NCBI GenBank assembly: GCA_035771165.1
Contig: JAWNZC010000421.1
Coordinates: 3,599,001 to 3,663,000, forward strand
Direction of reading: 5' to 3'
Length of the DNA stretch: 64,000 bases
Source: Paragorgia papillata
Lineage: Eukaryota > Cnidaria > Anthozoa > Scleralcyonacea > Coralliidae
Positions 10,458 to 34,600 of the stretch are shown one piece after another (the first letter of the stretch is position 1; every line of letters starts with the position of its first letter). The translations under genes were made by a program, and so were the position numbers. The notes beneath the pieces are model-generated. The model was not told where the DNA came from. It saw only the letters and a program-made list of their open reading frames with translations, and made no database searches.

Positions 10458-10633
10458 CGTCACTAAATGGGATCGCTGAAAAGGATCCTCGGACCAGTCT
10501 TTCCGCGGCTTTTCTAAAATATGTCGTCAAATATGTTTGTTGTTTTTTTGGAGAAACAAATTCGGCGATATATTTTGGAAAAGCCGCGGAAAGACTGGGG
10601 AGGATCCTTTTGAGTGATCCGTTTTAAGTGACG
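10458..10633. repeat. Large foldback palindrome just downstream of the ANKLE1 stop codon
   Basis: Arms at about 10458-10522 and 10569-10633 are near-complementary, including AAAAGGATCCTC and CAGTCTTTCCGCGGCTTTTC against GAAAAGCCGCGGAAAGACTG and GAGGATCCTTTT. The loop is about 45 bp. The element starts 20 bp after the TAA, so it would fall in the 3' UTR unless polyadenylation is immediate. It looks like a MITE/foldback element; no coding content. Confidence 0.85.
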
Positions 10634-12660
10634 ACCTTCTGAGTTGAGTAGTGACGTAGCTATTATAGTTGAACGATGTTGCGCGCGCATCATATTGGCA
10701 GGCCACATGCATTAAAACGTGGCCAATACTAAACGAAATTTAACTATTTTTAAAGATAGAAATAATTCCTGATGCTAATATTTTCAGAAATTGTCGCGTT
10801 TCTTTCATTTACCATGCACATCTGTTATGCATGTAGCCCGGCAAAAGTATGCCTGTGGCCCGCCAAAATGATCGTGCAAACTCGCATGTAGACACATGTA
10901 CGCTATGCGTACCTATTTCTATTTAACGGCGATGCTTCCGATAATGGCTTTACGATTAGATTTAGCATTTAAACTTTTCCCTTGATTGGGTATATTTCCA
11001 GTATTAATACTAACAAACCTATTTGAACTGCAATCTAACAGTTCGTTTCCATCTGACGTCATTGCGGAATAAGTCAGTTTGTAATTACTTGACTGTGCAT
11101 CAAAATGACGCATTCTTCGTCGGGATAAAACTTATTTCAATTCATAACAGACTGAGGAATTTAGAATAAGGAATTCAGAAGTGTAAATGCATGCATGCAA
11201 ATGAATATCCTGCGGTCTTAGCTTCATGTTACGGGTTGAAATAAGTTTTATATGCATTCGAGATTACGAACTGGTTTATTTAGCTCCATTCTTATTTGCA
11301 AACATTTCGTATTGTTTCACCACCCAAATGGAGCCACGGATCGCGTGAGAAATGATTCCATAGACCTCGATTTTCTATGACTATGATCAGGTTACCCATG
11401 CAATTACGAACAAAATCAAGCAAAGAAGCGAGATTCTCATTAATATTTTCTCGCTGTGTTCCGTTTTTAGATGTCTAAATTTTATGTAAAACGTTTTAGT
11501 ATTAAAGTAAGAAAGTAAGTGTGTAAATATTTACGTAGAGAATATTTGTAATGAGAAGTAAGTATGAAATAGATTTTTATATCAGAAAATATGAACCTTT
11601 TCTATAGTCAAAATGTAAATACCTTCCCGATGATGGTGTATTTCTGTAGCCGCTAGTGAAGCGTGAGGAAAGTCTAGTGATAAAATTAGCCAATTCTTGA
11701 TTTGGTATCGATTTGGGATAAACATCCATTATATTGTGAATAAATGCCATTTAAAGCTAAATTATACAATTTTTGTACAGTTTTCAACAAAAATATTTCT
11801 CAGGCTTCAGTAGCACAGAAGAAGTGGGAAGGTATTTCCATTTGGACTGTAAAAAGCGTGCTGGAGATATTTGTAAATATGAAATTGTTTTGTTCACTAC
11901 GGTTCCAGCTTTTTCAATTGTTTTTTTTTAATTATCTTAGAATTATAGGTGACAAATTGTAAAAGGCTAATATGAACGAGTTTTCTGATTGGCTATATTA
12001 AAGTAACCGATCACGTTGTCGACACTGATCTTGTCGATTATCAATTCGTTCCCATGCTCCTTACTGATTAGGGTTAGGGGAAACGGCCTTTTGTAACCAT
12101 AACTTATTACGGTACAAAACAATGCGACCAAACTATTACGCAAGAATCATTTGTTTAACCAAAGTCAATAATTTCACGCCAGCTTTCACAATATTTTAGC
12201 AATAATAAAACAAGCATTAAGGAGGACATTTAACAACCATGAGAGATCTGAAAGTGCCGTTTCCTGTTGGAAAACAGTATGTCAACAAAACGACTCCTGT
12301 GAAATGTACACACCCACTATACCGGTAATTCTTGTGGTCTGCGAATAAAAAATGAACAGTGAAAAATCCATTGGACTTAGCCCAATTTTGATGGAAAAGT
12401 AAACGAATAATGAACAAAGACTTCGGCAGAAAAAGCTTCACACATGAAGCCTGGAGGCTTGTTGCATTCAGTTCAACATCTAGCTCGATGACTGCCAAGA
12501 TTTCGAAGTGTGTCAATTACACGCACGTGTTTGACAAAGAAACAAACAAGCAAGCGGCCAATCATCAAGCGACAAAAGAAATTGTTTTTGTGCCGACCCA
12601 AGGTTAAGTCCCTCCCCACAAATGGTTAGAAAGAATTTTTTTTTTTTTGTCTTCAAAACA
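10634..12660. other. Intergenic region between ANKLE1 and the KLF gene
   Basis: AT-rich with no convincing exon. A perfect 16-bp inverted repeat ATAAAACTTATTTCAA (about 11126-11141) and its complement (about 11234-11249) bound a small possible foldback element. A short TTAGGGTTAGGGG-like stretch occurs near 12067. Small open frames here have no recognisable family. Confidence 0.55.
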
Positions 12661-12682
12661 AAGACAGTAAACCGCGCAGCTG

Positions 12683-12866
12683 TTTATAAAGACGACTGTG
12701 CGACATAGCAACATTGGCAAAGGCAGTGGCGCTCTCGAGGACGAACGAAACACGAAGTAAACAAGGTAACGGCTTGTAGTTCTTGGTATATATATATATA
12801 TATATACTTGTGAGTTGTTTCTTGTTTTGTTTTTTAAAACCAATATATTTTTTATTCTCTGAACAG
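12683..12866 (+). promoter_or_regulatory. KLF gene core promoter, 5'-UTR exon end and short 5'-UTR intron
   Basis: TTTATAAA at 12683-12690 is a TATA-like box. About 75 bp downstream ACAAG|GTAACG gives a donor at 12764/12765, and TTCTCTGAACAG an acceptor ending at 12866. The roughly 100-bp intron between contains a (TA)n run at about 12787-12807. Fit to a small leader exon is good but not transcript-tested. Confidence 0.55.
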
Positions 12867-12917
12867 TTACAGACACATCGTCAAGTACAGCGAAGGCAAG
12901 CAACAAATCCAAAAAGC

Positions 12918-13655
12918 ATGGATATTCAAAGTAGTAACAATATTTTTGATATGAATTCAGCAGCAAATTTTTTGGTTTCTTTAGCTGGTAAATCAACTAA
13001 TAAACAGCCTGGGGATCAGCTCTCCGTCACAAACCACGGACATAAAATTATTTCTGCGCCATTGTTGATGTTTGCCAAAATTTTGGCATCTATGAGCCAA
13101 AGGGCAATCATTAATAACTCGTGTTTTCCAAGTCGGGATTTAAAAATTCAACAAGATTCAGCAAGCTGGAATTGTAGCCATAAAAACATTCGAGATACAA
13201 ACATAGAAAGAATGGAGAACTTCACCGGACATGGAGCGTACTATGGATTAGACACACCTCCTTCTGGTTCGAACACTAGCCAAAAGACCAAACTTAAAAA
13301 ACGAGTGATTCCCGTCGTGTCAGGCAAACCAAAAGTTCATGTTTGTTTTTACCAAGGTTGTACAAAGGCATACGGCAAAAGCAGTCATTTAAAAGCGCAT
13401 CTTCGTACTCATACAGGGGAAAAGCCCTATTTATGTACTTGGAACCTATGCGGGAAAAAGTTCGCGAGGTCAGATGAACTTGCGCGTCATTATCGAACAC
13501 ACACAGGTGAAAAACGTTACCCATGTAGTGTGTGTGACAAGCGGTTTATGAGGAGTGATCATTTAAATAAACACATGAAAAGACACGCAAACCAAAGAAA
13601 TTTTAAAACCGGAAGCGCTACGGCAGCGGCTTTATCACGTGATGCTCGCCGCTAA
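12918..13655 (+). CDS. Krueppel-like factor, three C-terminal C2H2 zinc fingers (KLF9/13/16-like)
   Basis: 245 residues in one exon. Three C2H2 fingers at about residues 140-223 carry the KLF/Sp hallmarks: spacing C4C-12-H3H, C4C-12-H3H, C2C-12-H3H, linkers TGEKP and TGEKR, and base-reading segments [16 protein letters not shown] and RSDHLNKH. No Sp-type buttonhead Cys box precedes them, so KLF rather than Sp. Near the N-terminus [14 protein letters not shown] resembles the short amphipathic helix (AAxxLVS) that binds the Sin3 co-repressor in the KLF9/13/14/16 group. This suggests a repressor binding GC/CACCC boxes; the subgroup is inference. The ATG at 12918 is the first after the acceptor at 12866. 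An upstream in-frame ATG lies within the proposed 5'-UTR intron and is rejected. Confidence 0.9.
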   Translation: MDIQSSNNIFDMNSAANFLVSLAGKSTNKQPGDQLSVTNHGHKIISAPLLMFAKILASMSQRAIINNSCFPSRDLKIQQDSASWNCSHKNIRDTNIERMENFTGHGAYYGLDTPPSGSNTSQKTKLKKRVIPVVSGKPKVHVCFYQGCTKAYGKSSHLKAHLRTHTGEKPYLCTWNLCGKKFARSDELARHYRTHTGEKRYPCSVCDKRFMRSDHLNKHMKRHANQRNFKTGSATAAALSRDARR

Positions 13656-13885
13656 AATGGACGTCTGCCAGTTATGATAATTTCTCAACTGGAGTTCCAC
13701 CCCCCGAGGAGATAAGAACAGGTCGCTTTAACCTCTCGGGGTGGGGTGCTACATCATGTAAATAGAACGTATAAAATAACTTTCACGATGTCTTAAACTT
13801 TATATTTCAAACCAAATACCGTGTCGTGGAAGCAAAATACTGCTTCTCCAGTCGACTTTTATTTTAATATTCAACTTATAATGTA

Positions 13886-14014
13886 AATAAAAATTCTCCA
13901 GCCATTTCAACAGAGTCTTATACACATACTTTCGTTTTTGTGTTTGTTTTCTGATTTGTTTTTCATCATGTTTTGTGAATTAATATTCATGATAGTTTGC
14001 CCAAATACAATAAA
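13886..14014 (+). terminator. Polyadenylation signals of the KLF gene
   Basis: AATAAA hexamers occur at 13886-13891 and 14009-14014, 230 and 355 bp after the stop codon. Either could direct 3' end formation; no cleavage evidence is available. Confidence 0.5.
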
Positions 14015-15754
14015 AGGTTTTTAGGTAATTCAAAAACTTGAAACTAAATATTGATTTGCCAGAATAAATATCTATCGAGTCAAGCTATAAAGCCACTCCA
14101 CTCCACGTGGGTGTAATTAGTCAAGCATACATGTTAATTCGTCTCACACAGTTAAACTCACAGAAAAAACAGCAAATTCTGCCTTTATTCATGCACACTC
14201 TACGATAAAGTTGTTTTGTCGACGTTTTTAATATAGTAAATACCAAGACAAAATCATTTCATCATTCATGGTATATGTTTGGCAAGAAAAGCGCCACGTG
14301 TGCATGTGGGAGCTTAACATTTTTCAAAATGAACATACCGCAAAAATTAACATTTTTCAAAATGAACATCTTGATTGTCATAAGTGGTCGGTTCCCACAG
14401 AGAAGCCAAATATTTCATAGCCTGGTGGTCAAACGATGGTTTTAAAAAAGGCGTCATTAAACTTGCACCGACAAAGTCAAAGTTATTACAACCCTGAGAG
14501 TTCAATGGATATACATCTAATCACAGCTTGTTGCTAGCACCAAGGCCTAATACCTAACTAAGACACGCGGTGCTAAACATGAAGCATTATTACGCAACTA
14601 TAACCTTGCATACGGAACAAAAACAATAATTTGTAATTGTTAATTAACACCAAATATGTAGGTTAAAACTAGAGTAATCGTTTATTTTAACGAAGTTAAA
14701 GACAACTAACAAAGCAGTTAGGCAAATGGCGTACTATACTAACACTTTACAAAACACGACAAGTTAACAAGTATTAAAACCATTTTTTCACCCACATCTC
14801 TGGCCTGTGAAACGGTCCAAGGATATATGCTCTTACTGTATATTGTGCGTTAATAAAAGCATTCACTCGTCAGCGATTTCGTTCAAAAATTTGACAGAAA
14901 ATATGGTAAAATCATCATGTTTAAGCATAATAGACCTTTCTGCATGAAGTGAATGGATCACGTGATCTTTCTTTTTGACAAATCTGATTGACTAATGTCC
15001 AAATTTGTCCAAAGTTTTGCGAGAGCCAATCAAATCTCTCAACGCGTTATCCACGCACTTCGCGCGGAAAGGTCTATTCAGTGTAACTGGTTAATTTTCA
15101 ACTCACAAGTGAGCAAAATAAATGGTTTGAAGCAGAAGGAAGAAATTTAACAGCCAATTTAGCCTACCGACATTCTTACAGAAAGTACAAAAAAATCTAA
15201 AGAAATGGTTCTGTTTCCTTGACCTCAATATCTGCCCCGCTGTCATCCGTACGGCACCAGCAACTTTCTTACAAAGCTATGTCGGATGCTATTTTCCTGC
15301 GCATGCTTACAAAATACGTTATACCAATACAATATAGGAGTCTCTAGTTACTAATGGTACTATCTATTGCAAGTAAAATAGTCCAATACTAAGTCACACG
15401 TCACCCAACGATTCACTTACTAACATGGTACAAACTAAAAATACTCTCAGGTCCAACCACGAATAACCTCTCGTCGTCTGTATAGCTCAACATCTCGTCG
15501 TTACCATAGTAACTTTCTCTGTTGCTGTGTGAACACACCACCTTTGAAACAACCATCTCGGCCTCGGAACAAACCTCTCAACTTCTCAAAATTTGTAATG
15601 GAAACAATTTTGGAAACACGTCTCCTGCACATTTTTCTCATCTCCTACGCCTTTAATTCCACTACACCCCCTGTTCCCTCGGGAGAGGGAGGGGAGCCCA
15701 CTGCCAGTGATCATGGCAGTTCCACGAGGGCTCCCGACATGCCCTGGTAGGCAT
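14015..15754. other. Intergenic region between the convergent KLF and UPF1 genes
   Basis: AT-rich, with a short direct repeat TTAACATTTTTCAAAATGAA near 14318 and 14348. Minus-strand AATAAA motifs near 14676 and 14181 could serve UPF1 if its 3' UTR is long. No coding exon was recognised. Confidence 0.5.
14929..15078. mobile_element. MITE of about 150 bp with AATAGACCTTTC terminal inverted repeats
   Basis: The left end AATAGACCTTTC..GAAGTG is mirrored by the right end CACTTCGCGCGGAAAGGTCTATT. The interior has no coding potential. The superfamily is not clear, because the flanks do not show an obvious target duplication beyond a few bases. Confidence 0.75.
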
Positions 15755-27833
<12,079 letters not shown>

Positions 27834-28324
27834 GTCAAATCAAAGACAAACTTGGTTCTTTTCTCGTGAAAAAAGAAAGACTTTTTGAAAAATTCAAAAT
27901 GGTACACGCTACAAAGATGGCGTGAGCTATCCCACAATACTTTGCGTGCTGGAAAGCAGAGGAAGAGCCTGGGCATGAAGTCTGCACGCAGGCTAGTGCA
28001 CTAGATTCTGTAGAATATCGTTTCAAAGAATGTTTCAAAGAAAAGGCAGGAAAACTGAAAAGAAAGGAAAAGGCTAAAAATTGCGTAGTTTCCAGCCCCT
28101 TACTCGCTATTCTGCGGTTTCGGCCGCAGGTCAGGAGGAACGCGGGCTCTGGGAAACAGATCGAGGGGCGTAACACTTACTACTTCAAAGTCAAATCAGT
28201 CAGACGAGGCAGATCCGATATTTTAGCGCCTCTCGCTTTGCAGTGATATTTCCAAGTGTCAAAACAGTCACATGATGTAGTTTTGTTAGATATTGCGGTA
28301 CAAGTTCTCGTTAGTTGTTAAATT

Positions 28325-28425
28325 CAGAGAAAAACTGTGAGCTCCAAATGGACGAGACTCGTACACACAATCGTCCGAGTGACTAGCCACCCGTTCTAAC
28401 CATTGAGCTAATAATGTCTGAGTAA
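28325..28425 (-). repeat. Degenerate tRNA-derived SINE copy upstream of UPF1
   Basis: The minus strand reads TTATTAGCTCAATGGTTAGA (A-box-like), then ACGAGTCTCGTCC (degenerate B box), then TTTGGAGCTCACAGTTTTTC. This is the same head-to-tail order as the better copy at 43386-43472. Confidence 0.6.
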
Positions 28426-28693
28426 TTTCATATCTTCTCCACTCGTACTATAATAGGTTATCCTGCTAGTAAACACACTTCACATGACATAAACCATAGT
28501 TACATGTAATGGAGATACGTGCATGAACACACACATCATTTCACAAAACTGCAATTTACCGTAAATTTATTTCGCAATTTTATAGCTAATTTTTTAAGTG
28601 GAACTTCCTAATTTGACTACTAACACACAGCGTTGATTTTCAGTGATGTACCGCAAAAAAGAATATTTAGAATACCCTGTGTGTTATGCTTAA

Positions 28694-28853
28694 GCCCGGA
28701 ATGCACTGAAACAAGTTTCCGAAACACGTTTCTGAAACACATTTTTTCAAAAAACAGAAACTTTTCAACATACACTGGAAACTTTTGTCTCTGAAACCGT
28801 GTTTCGGTAACTTGTTTCGGAAACGTTCTCAGGTGTATGCTGGGCTTTACAGA
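28694..28853. repeat. Foldback element with GTTTCNGAAAC arms
   Basis: The arm AGCCCGGAATGCACTGAAAC followed by AAGTTTCCGAAACACG is mirrored by CGTGTTTCGGTAACTTGTTT and a GTATGCTGGGCT end. Multiple GTTTC/GAAAC motifs fill the interior. It is a non-autonomous inverted-repeat element about 1 kb upstream of UPF1. Confidence 0.7.
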
Positions 28854-31677
28854 AAAACGAAGCCAATTTTGCTTTGTCATATCATTCTGCCTTTCTCATG
28901 CAAATAGTCGTAATAAGATTTTCGTGATATAAAATCAGCCCGGTAACCGTCGTCTGCCTCATATGAACAGCCCCATAGGCGAGTTTCAGGGTGTTGCGCG
29001 CGCATCACTTTTAAAAAAAATGGCAAAGTAAACAATGCTGTTTAAAATAGACGGAGTATATACAATCCTTTGCGGACAGTATATATATATTGTTTTCCAA
29101 ATTATATATACTAGTATTAACATCTTCGTTTACTTTTAACTTACCCATTTGGTTGGTTAGGTGCAAGCTGTTTACCGAGGGGGCCTTGAAGCGAGTAGTG
29201 GAGCTTGCACCACCCTTTAGTGATTTGAAGAAAGGGTGGGGTGGTGCGTGTCATTGCTAGTCAAGCAAGTGCGCTAACGCTGATTAGGGGGTCGCTCCAG
29301 GCTCTTAGCCTAATAGCACCATTCACTTACGACGCACGGTTACCTAGCTGTTTATTACCAGTGGTTATTACTTATTGCATAACCTCACTAAAATTACGGT
29401 GCTAAAACGAACGGTACCACAGTCGTTGACCAGCAAAGGAGGAAGACTCTTCTATATTTGAGTTTAATGTTGTAGTTTGCCGTTTACAGGCCACGCGTGA
29501 ATTGTGTAATAACTTTGTCAGGTTAGTTAATACGTTTTGATTTTATAACAATTTTATAAAAAAATTATGGGTAAAATTATTATTATTAAACAACCAACTT
29601 TTCAGTGGTAGGATTTGAAATATATATTGTGGTTTAATAGTATGGTAAATGTTTGTGTATTAGTGAAAAGATGTATAAAAAGTTGGTTTAACAAATGTGT
29701 ACCGTTCATATTTGGCCCACGTTGCTTGGCCTTGGGCCAATATTTTCACCACAAATGACCAAGTTGTATCTATGTAACCAGAATATTGCGATTAGTTTAG
29801 TTCTAGTTTCAGAACAGAAAAGTAACGGTAATTTGGTAACGTTGGTAACGTTTTTTAAAAATTATTTTATGTGCATATAAATCAGGGTTGGATATAAGAT
29901 TTTTCTAGAAAAAAAATCTTCTTAATTCTTATATTCATTATAAGAAGAATAGATATAAAAAAATATAAGAAGCTTTTCAACATTCGAACAAAAATTTAAC
30001 GACGTCACAATATGATGTCATTTTTGGTGACGGTATGCATGTATGTATGCGGGAATTTTTAAATAAGACCTATTTTATAAACATTTAATATGCATTGTAT
30101 ATACACGTGGCAATTTTCTATAGCATATTGTTTTAAAAGCATGTGGCTAAATTAAGCTCTAGCAGTGGGGGCCAGTAATGGTGGTTGGCTAAAACATATT
30201 ATGACCAGAACAAATACAAGATGTAATAGATATAAATGTTGTATAGCAAGGTGCACAGATAATATCAGGATATTATATGTTTTTAGTCTGTATATTAACA
30301 AAAGAAAATTGGTATTTTGGGAATCCCTGATAACTGCATGGTTTGTTATTTTGCCCCTGCTGAGTCTTTTGTCTGCACTATATTATAATTATTACTTTGA
30401 ACTGCAGGCAATACGTGTTGTGGTTACTACAAAATACTTTACCAAAACATTTTTAAAGGTACATACTGCACAATATATATGTACCTGATAGACCAAATGT
30501 TCTAAGTTGTTACATAGATCTTTGTAGCAAAATCAGACTCTCAATTCAATCATTTGTTTCATAGATCTTTGTATGAAAATGAGACTCTTTTCTCAGTCTA
30601 TTTTTTTCAGTCATGGTTTTCATTTGGTCACAACTGTGTTAAGTAGTGGTTAATGGCTGTGTTGCGATGAGTTTCTATTGTTAAAGTCACGTTACTCTGA
30701 CAAAAGAAATAGATTGCAACATTTCACTTATGTGACTGCTACAATACTGCTTGTATTAATTTAACTACATATAAACTAAATATGTCTTTTCAGTTTTGTT
30801 TTAATTACAACTCACTCCAGTTTGTATGTGTACAGAAAATATACCATGTGCACTGCAATGTGACATTGCTACATTAAGGTTACACGTGGTTGGGGTGGAT
30901 GCTGCTAATGGGAAAAACCGCTGAGCGGAACAAATAGTGACAGAAGGGGTCCACCCACATTTCTTCCGGTAGGCACTTTTTCCCTTTGCTATTTACGTGA
31001 AGCCTTGAAAAGTTAGGCAATATGAGTTGGAAAAGTGGTTAATAATTAAACAAAATATAAGCTCTACATATACTCTTATAAAAGGACAATCAATGTAATT
31101 TAAATGGAAAGGACCGAGCTAGTATGTATACATGCTGTGGAGATGGCTGAGTGCACTTTATCATTTGAAAAAATCATGAGATAATCTTCATTGTGATTTG
31201 TCATATCTTGTCTGTGGGTGATACAAACTACATGTACTTAGTGTACAGTATATGGACACAAATGGCAAGACAATGTTGTTTATATGGAATCCAGGCACAA
31301 GTGTGGGTTATCTAGTATGGAGATCATTTTTATAAAATGCTTTCTCATTTATTTATTTCTCATAAATATTTTGTCTTCATATAAATTACAAGTGACTGGC
31401 TTTAATTGAGATACTGGTTTTAACCCATTCAACCTGATCATGAAAGGTTTCCCAATGATGAGTAAAATTGTCTGGTGTTATAGCCAGAGTAAAATACTAA
31501 AAAGGAATCCATTGACAAATAAAATCATTTGGCACTGGCATTAGCCAGCTCAGGCAGAAATGGGTTAGATCATTAAAAACTACAGTCAAACCTGTATTAC
31601 AATAAGTGGCCCTGCTACGCCTATGGCACTAATGGTTCTCTTATCTATTTTTAGTGGAACTGCAACCGCAGGTCAGA

Positions 31678-34600
31678 ATGTGGATCCAAGTAAGAACTAT
31701 GGATGGCAAAGACAGTGCTCAAATAGATAATCTTAGTAAACTGACCAAAATTGAAGAATTAAAAAAAAAACTTGAAGCTATTTTTAATATTGAACAAGAA
31801 AGGCAAAGGCTGTTTTATAGAGGAAAACAGGTTAGGCATAACATTTTTTGACATTGCAATATTAATATAATTAATTAATTAACCTTATTAACTTACCGTA
31901 TTAATTTTAATTTAATATCAGACAATTTTACTTTTTGAGTGTGGACCTTTGGAAAATATATACAGTAAAGTTTAAAAAAATTAAAAAGGAAAATATGAAA
32001 ATAATTGTTTTTGCTCAGATGCCATATTGTGGTGCATTTTGTTACAGCTTTTTTGTTCAGCTTTAACAATTAGAAAAATGTAAAATTACTTGATCACTTC
32101 TAATTACCATATGATGCTATATTCTAGTGGTGTGCGTCGGATTGGATTGACACATTCCGATCTGATCCGATCCGAGAAAAAAAGAACAAAATCCAATCCG
32201 ATCCAAACGATAAAAGTTTAGTCCGAATTTGATCGCATTGGATTCGCACACCTCTACTATATTCATTTTGGGATCAATGTCCTTTTTATAATGCTTTGCA
32301 TCTTGGGAAGAACTAATTGTACAGCTGTGTACAAAATGCTTAATGCACACTCAGGCTCAGTACGTACTGTCGTGGGTAATATATAATTGCATTGATGGTT
32401 AATTTCATTGATTGCGAGATATCTAAATTAATTATATGTTGATTGTAGCTTGAAGATGAACATACTTTGTTTGATTATGATGTTGGTCTGAATGATATTG
32501 TTCAGTTAATGATTCGTGTTAATATTCCTCTATTAACAACTGATGAAAATATAAACAATAATGAGAAAGAAATTGAAAAAGATGAGGAAACTGAAAAAGA
32601 AGAGACTTCAGATAATGATGTAAGTGAAAGCACATAATTGTTTTATAGTACTTGTATATGGGCTTCTTAAATTATTGCACCATGTAAGAAAGCAGCACTG
32701 CGTTAATATTCTAAAGTTTTGAAAATAGTGAAGTTGCTTTGGTACTTAACTTTTGAATTTTGTCACTTTGACATTAACACTTTGAGGCCTGGACCAGTAG
32801 CTCTCCCTGTGCAGAGTAAAATCATCTGGCATGAGTCAGAATAAAATACTATTAAAAGACTCATCATTAGGCTTCAAAGTGTTAATTATTGCTACTTTTA
32901 GAGGGGTGGTTATTTTTAGAACTAGTTGAAAAAACAGAATATAATGTCCTTAGATTGAGTTACTGTATCTCATAAATAAGCAATATTTGTTACAATCTTG
33001 CACTGCTTGCACCATTTATCATATTTTCAGCAGTTCATCACTTTCAAAAACTAAACTAAATTTATACTGGATATATTTATAACACTAGCAGTCATAAACT
33101 GTCTTCCAGTAAGGGTCATTCTTCTTTGGTTCAGTACAGTTACTACAGGTTACAATAGTGTTACCAAATATTAGTTGTTGTAATTTTGGCAGACTGGATA
33201 ATTAAAATTTTTTTTTATGTATTTAGGTTCTCAACTCTGCTAATGATGCACCTCTCTCAAATGAAATAACAGGACTATATAAGGTGAAGTGATCTATTTA
33301 TTACTATATATTATTGCGTGTATCAGACTTGGTTAGAAAATTACTATTTTACAAATTATTTTTTTAGGTTGGTGATCTTATTGATGCAAAGGATTGTGAT
33401 ATGGGAGCTTGGTTTGAAGCTAAAGTTGTTGCTCTCTCAATGGATAACAACACTGAGTCACCAGCAGTTCTTTACCATGTACAATATGATGGGTAAGTTA
33501 ACATTGTCCAGGGTCTTATGTTTTTTTTCTCTCTCTAATAAACACCTCCTCTCTAATAAACACCTCCTCTCTAATAAACACCCCCTCTCTAATAAACACC
33601 CCCTCTCTAATGAACACCTCCTCTCTAATGAACACCTCCTCTCTAATAAACACCTCCTCTCTAATAAACACCTCCTCTCTAATAAACACCCCCTCTCTAA
33701 TAAACACCCCCTCTCTAATGAACACCTCCTCTCTAATGAACACCTCCTCTCTAATGAACACCTCCTCTCTAATGAACACCTCCTCTCTAATAAACACCCC
33801 CTCTCTAATAAACACCTCCTCTCTAATAAACACCTCCTCCCTAATAAACACCTCCTCTCTAATAAACACCCCCTCTCTAATAAACACCCCCTCTCTAATG
33901 AACACCTCCTCTCTAATAAACACCTCCTCCCTAATAAACACCTCCTCTCTAATAAACACCTCCTCTCTAATAAACACCTCCTCTCTAATAAACACCTCCT
34001 CCCTAATAAACACCTCCTCTCTAATAAACACCCCATCTCTAATAAACACCTCCTCTCTAATAAACACCTCCTCTCTAATGAACACACCCTCTCTAATAAA
34101 CACCTCCTCTCTAATAAACACCCCCTCTCTAATAAACACCCCCTCTCTAATAAACACCTCCTCTCTAATAAACACCTCCTCTCTAATAAACGCCTCCTCT
34201 CTTATAAACACCTCCTCTCTAATAAGCATTCCCTTTCTAATAAGCATTCCTTCTCTAATAAGCATTCCTTCTCTAATAAGCACCCCCTCCCATGCAATTT
34301 AAAGCATTCCTTCTCTAATAAGCACCCCCTATCTAATAAGCACTCCTTCTCAAATAAAGATTCCTTCTCTAATTATATTCATTCTGTGGTAGATATGAGG
34401 AAAATGAAATAAGCAAACTCTCTGAAAAAGATGTTCGCCCCAGAGCTAGTGTGATATTACAGTGGAGTCAGGTAAATTTAAACAATATATGATTTTTTTT
34501 AACTGCATGTAGTTACAATTTAGAAATTATAAACTACTAGGGATATATGATGAGAGGTTTTAATGTATTATTTTACAGATTTCTGTTGGTCAAGTAGTGA

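Larger units (their letters stand above)
27834..31654. promoter_or_regulatory. Intergenic region between divergent UPF1 and UHRF1, containing their promoters
   Basis: About 3.8 kb separates the two start codons. The first 350 bp upstream of UPF1 is the GC-richest part and probably its promoter/5' UTR. An acceptor TTATCTATTTTTAG at 31641-31654 precedes the UHRF1 start by 23 bp, so UHRF1 has at least one non-coding leader exon somewhere in this interval, which I could not place. A GTGCAAGC/GCTTGCAC-bearing stretch at 29160-29350 is unidentified. The rest is AT-rich. Confidence 0.5.

Noticed and set aside
12783..12917. Upstream start extending the KLF protein through an Ile/Tyr-rich leader
   Set aside because: The leader translates a (TA)n run inside a likely 5'-UTR intron bounded by GTAACG and a good acceptor at 12866.
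27835..28176. Minus-strand frame upstream of UPF1
   Set aside because: No similarity recognised and it ends at the UPF1 start; more likely 5' UTR/promoter.
33318..34412. Long open frames on both strands with repeating hexapeptides
   Set aside because: They arise from an 18-bp repeat inside UHRF1 intron 4; period divisible by three keeps any stop-free frame open. No start context or domain, and flanking UHRF1 exons splice across it.
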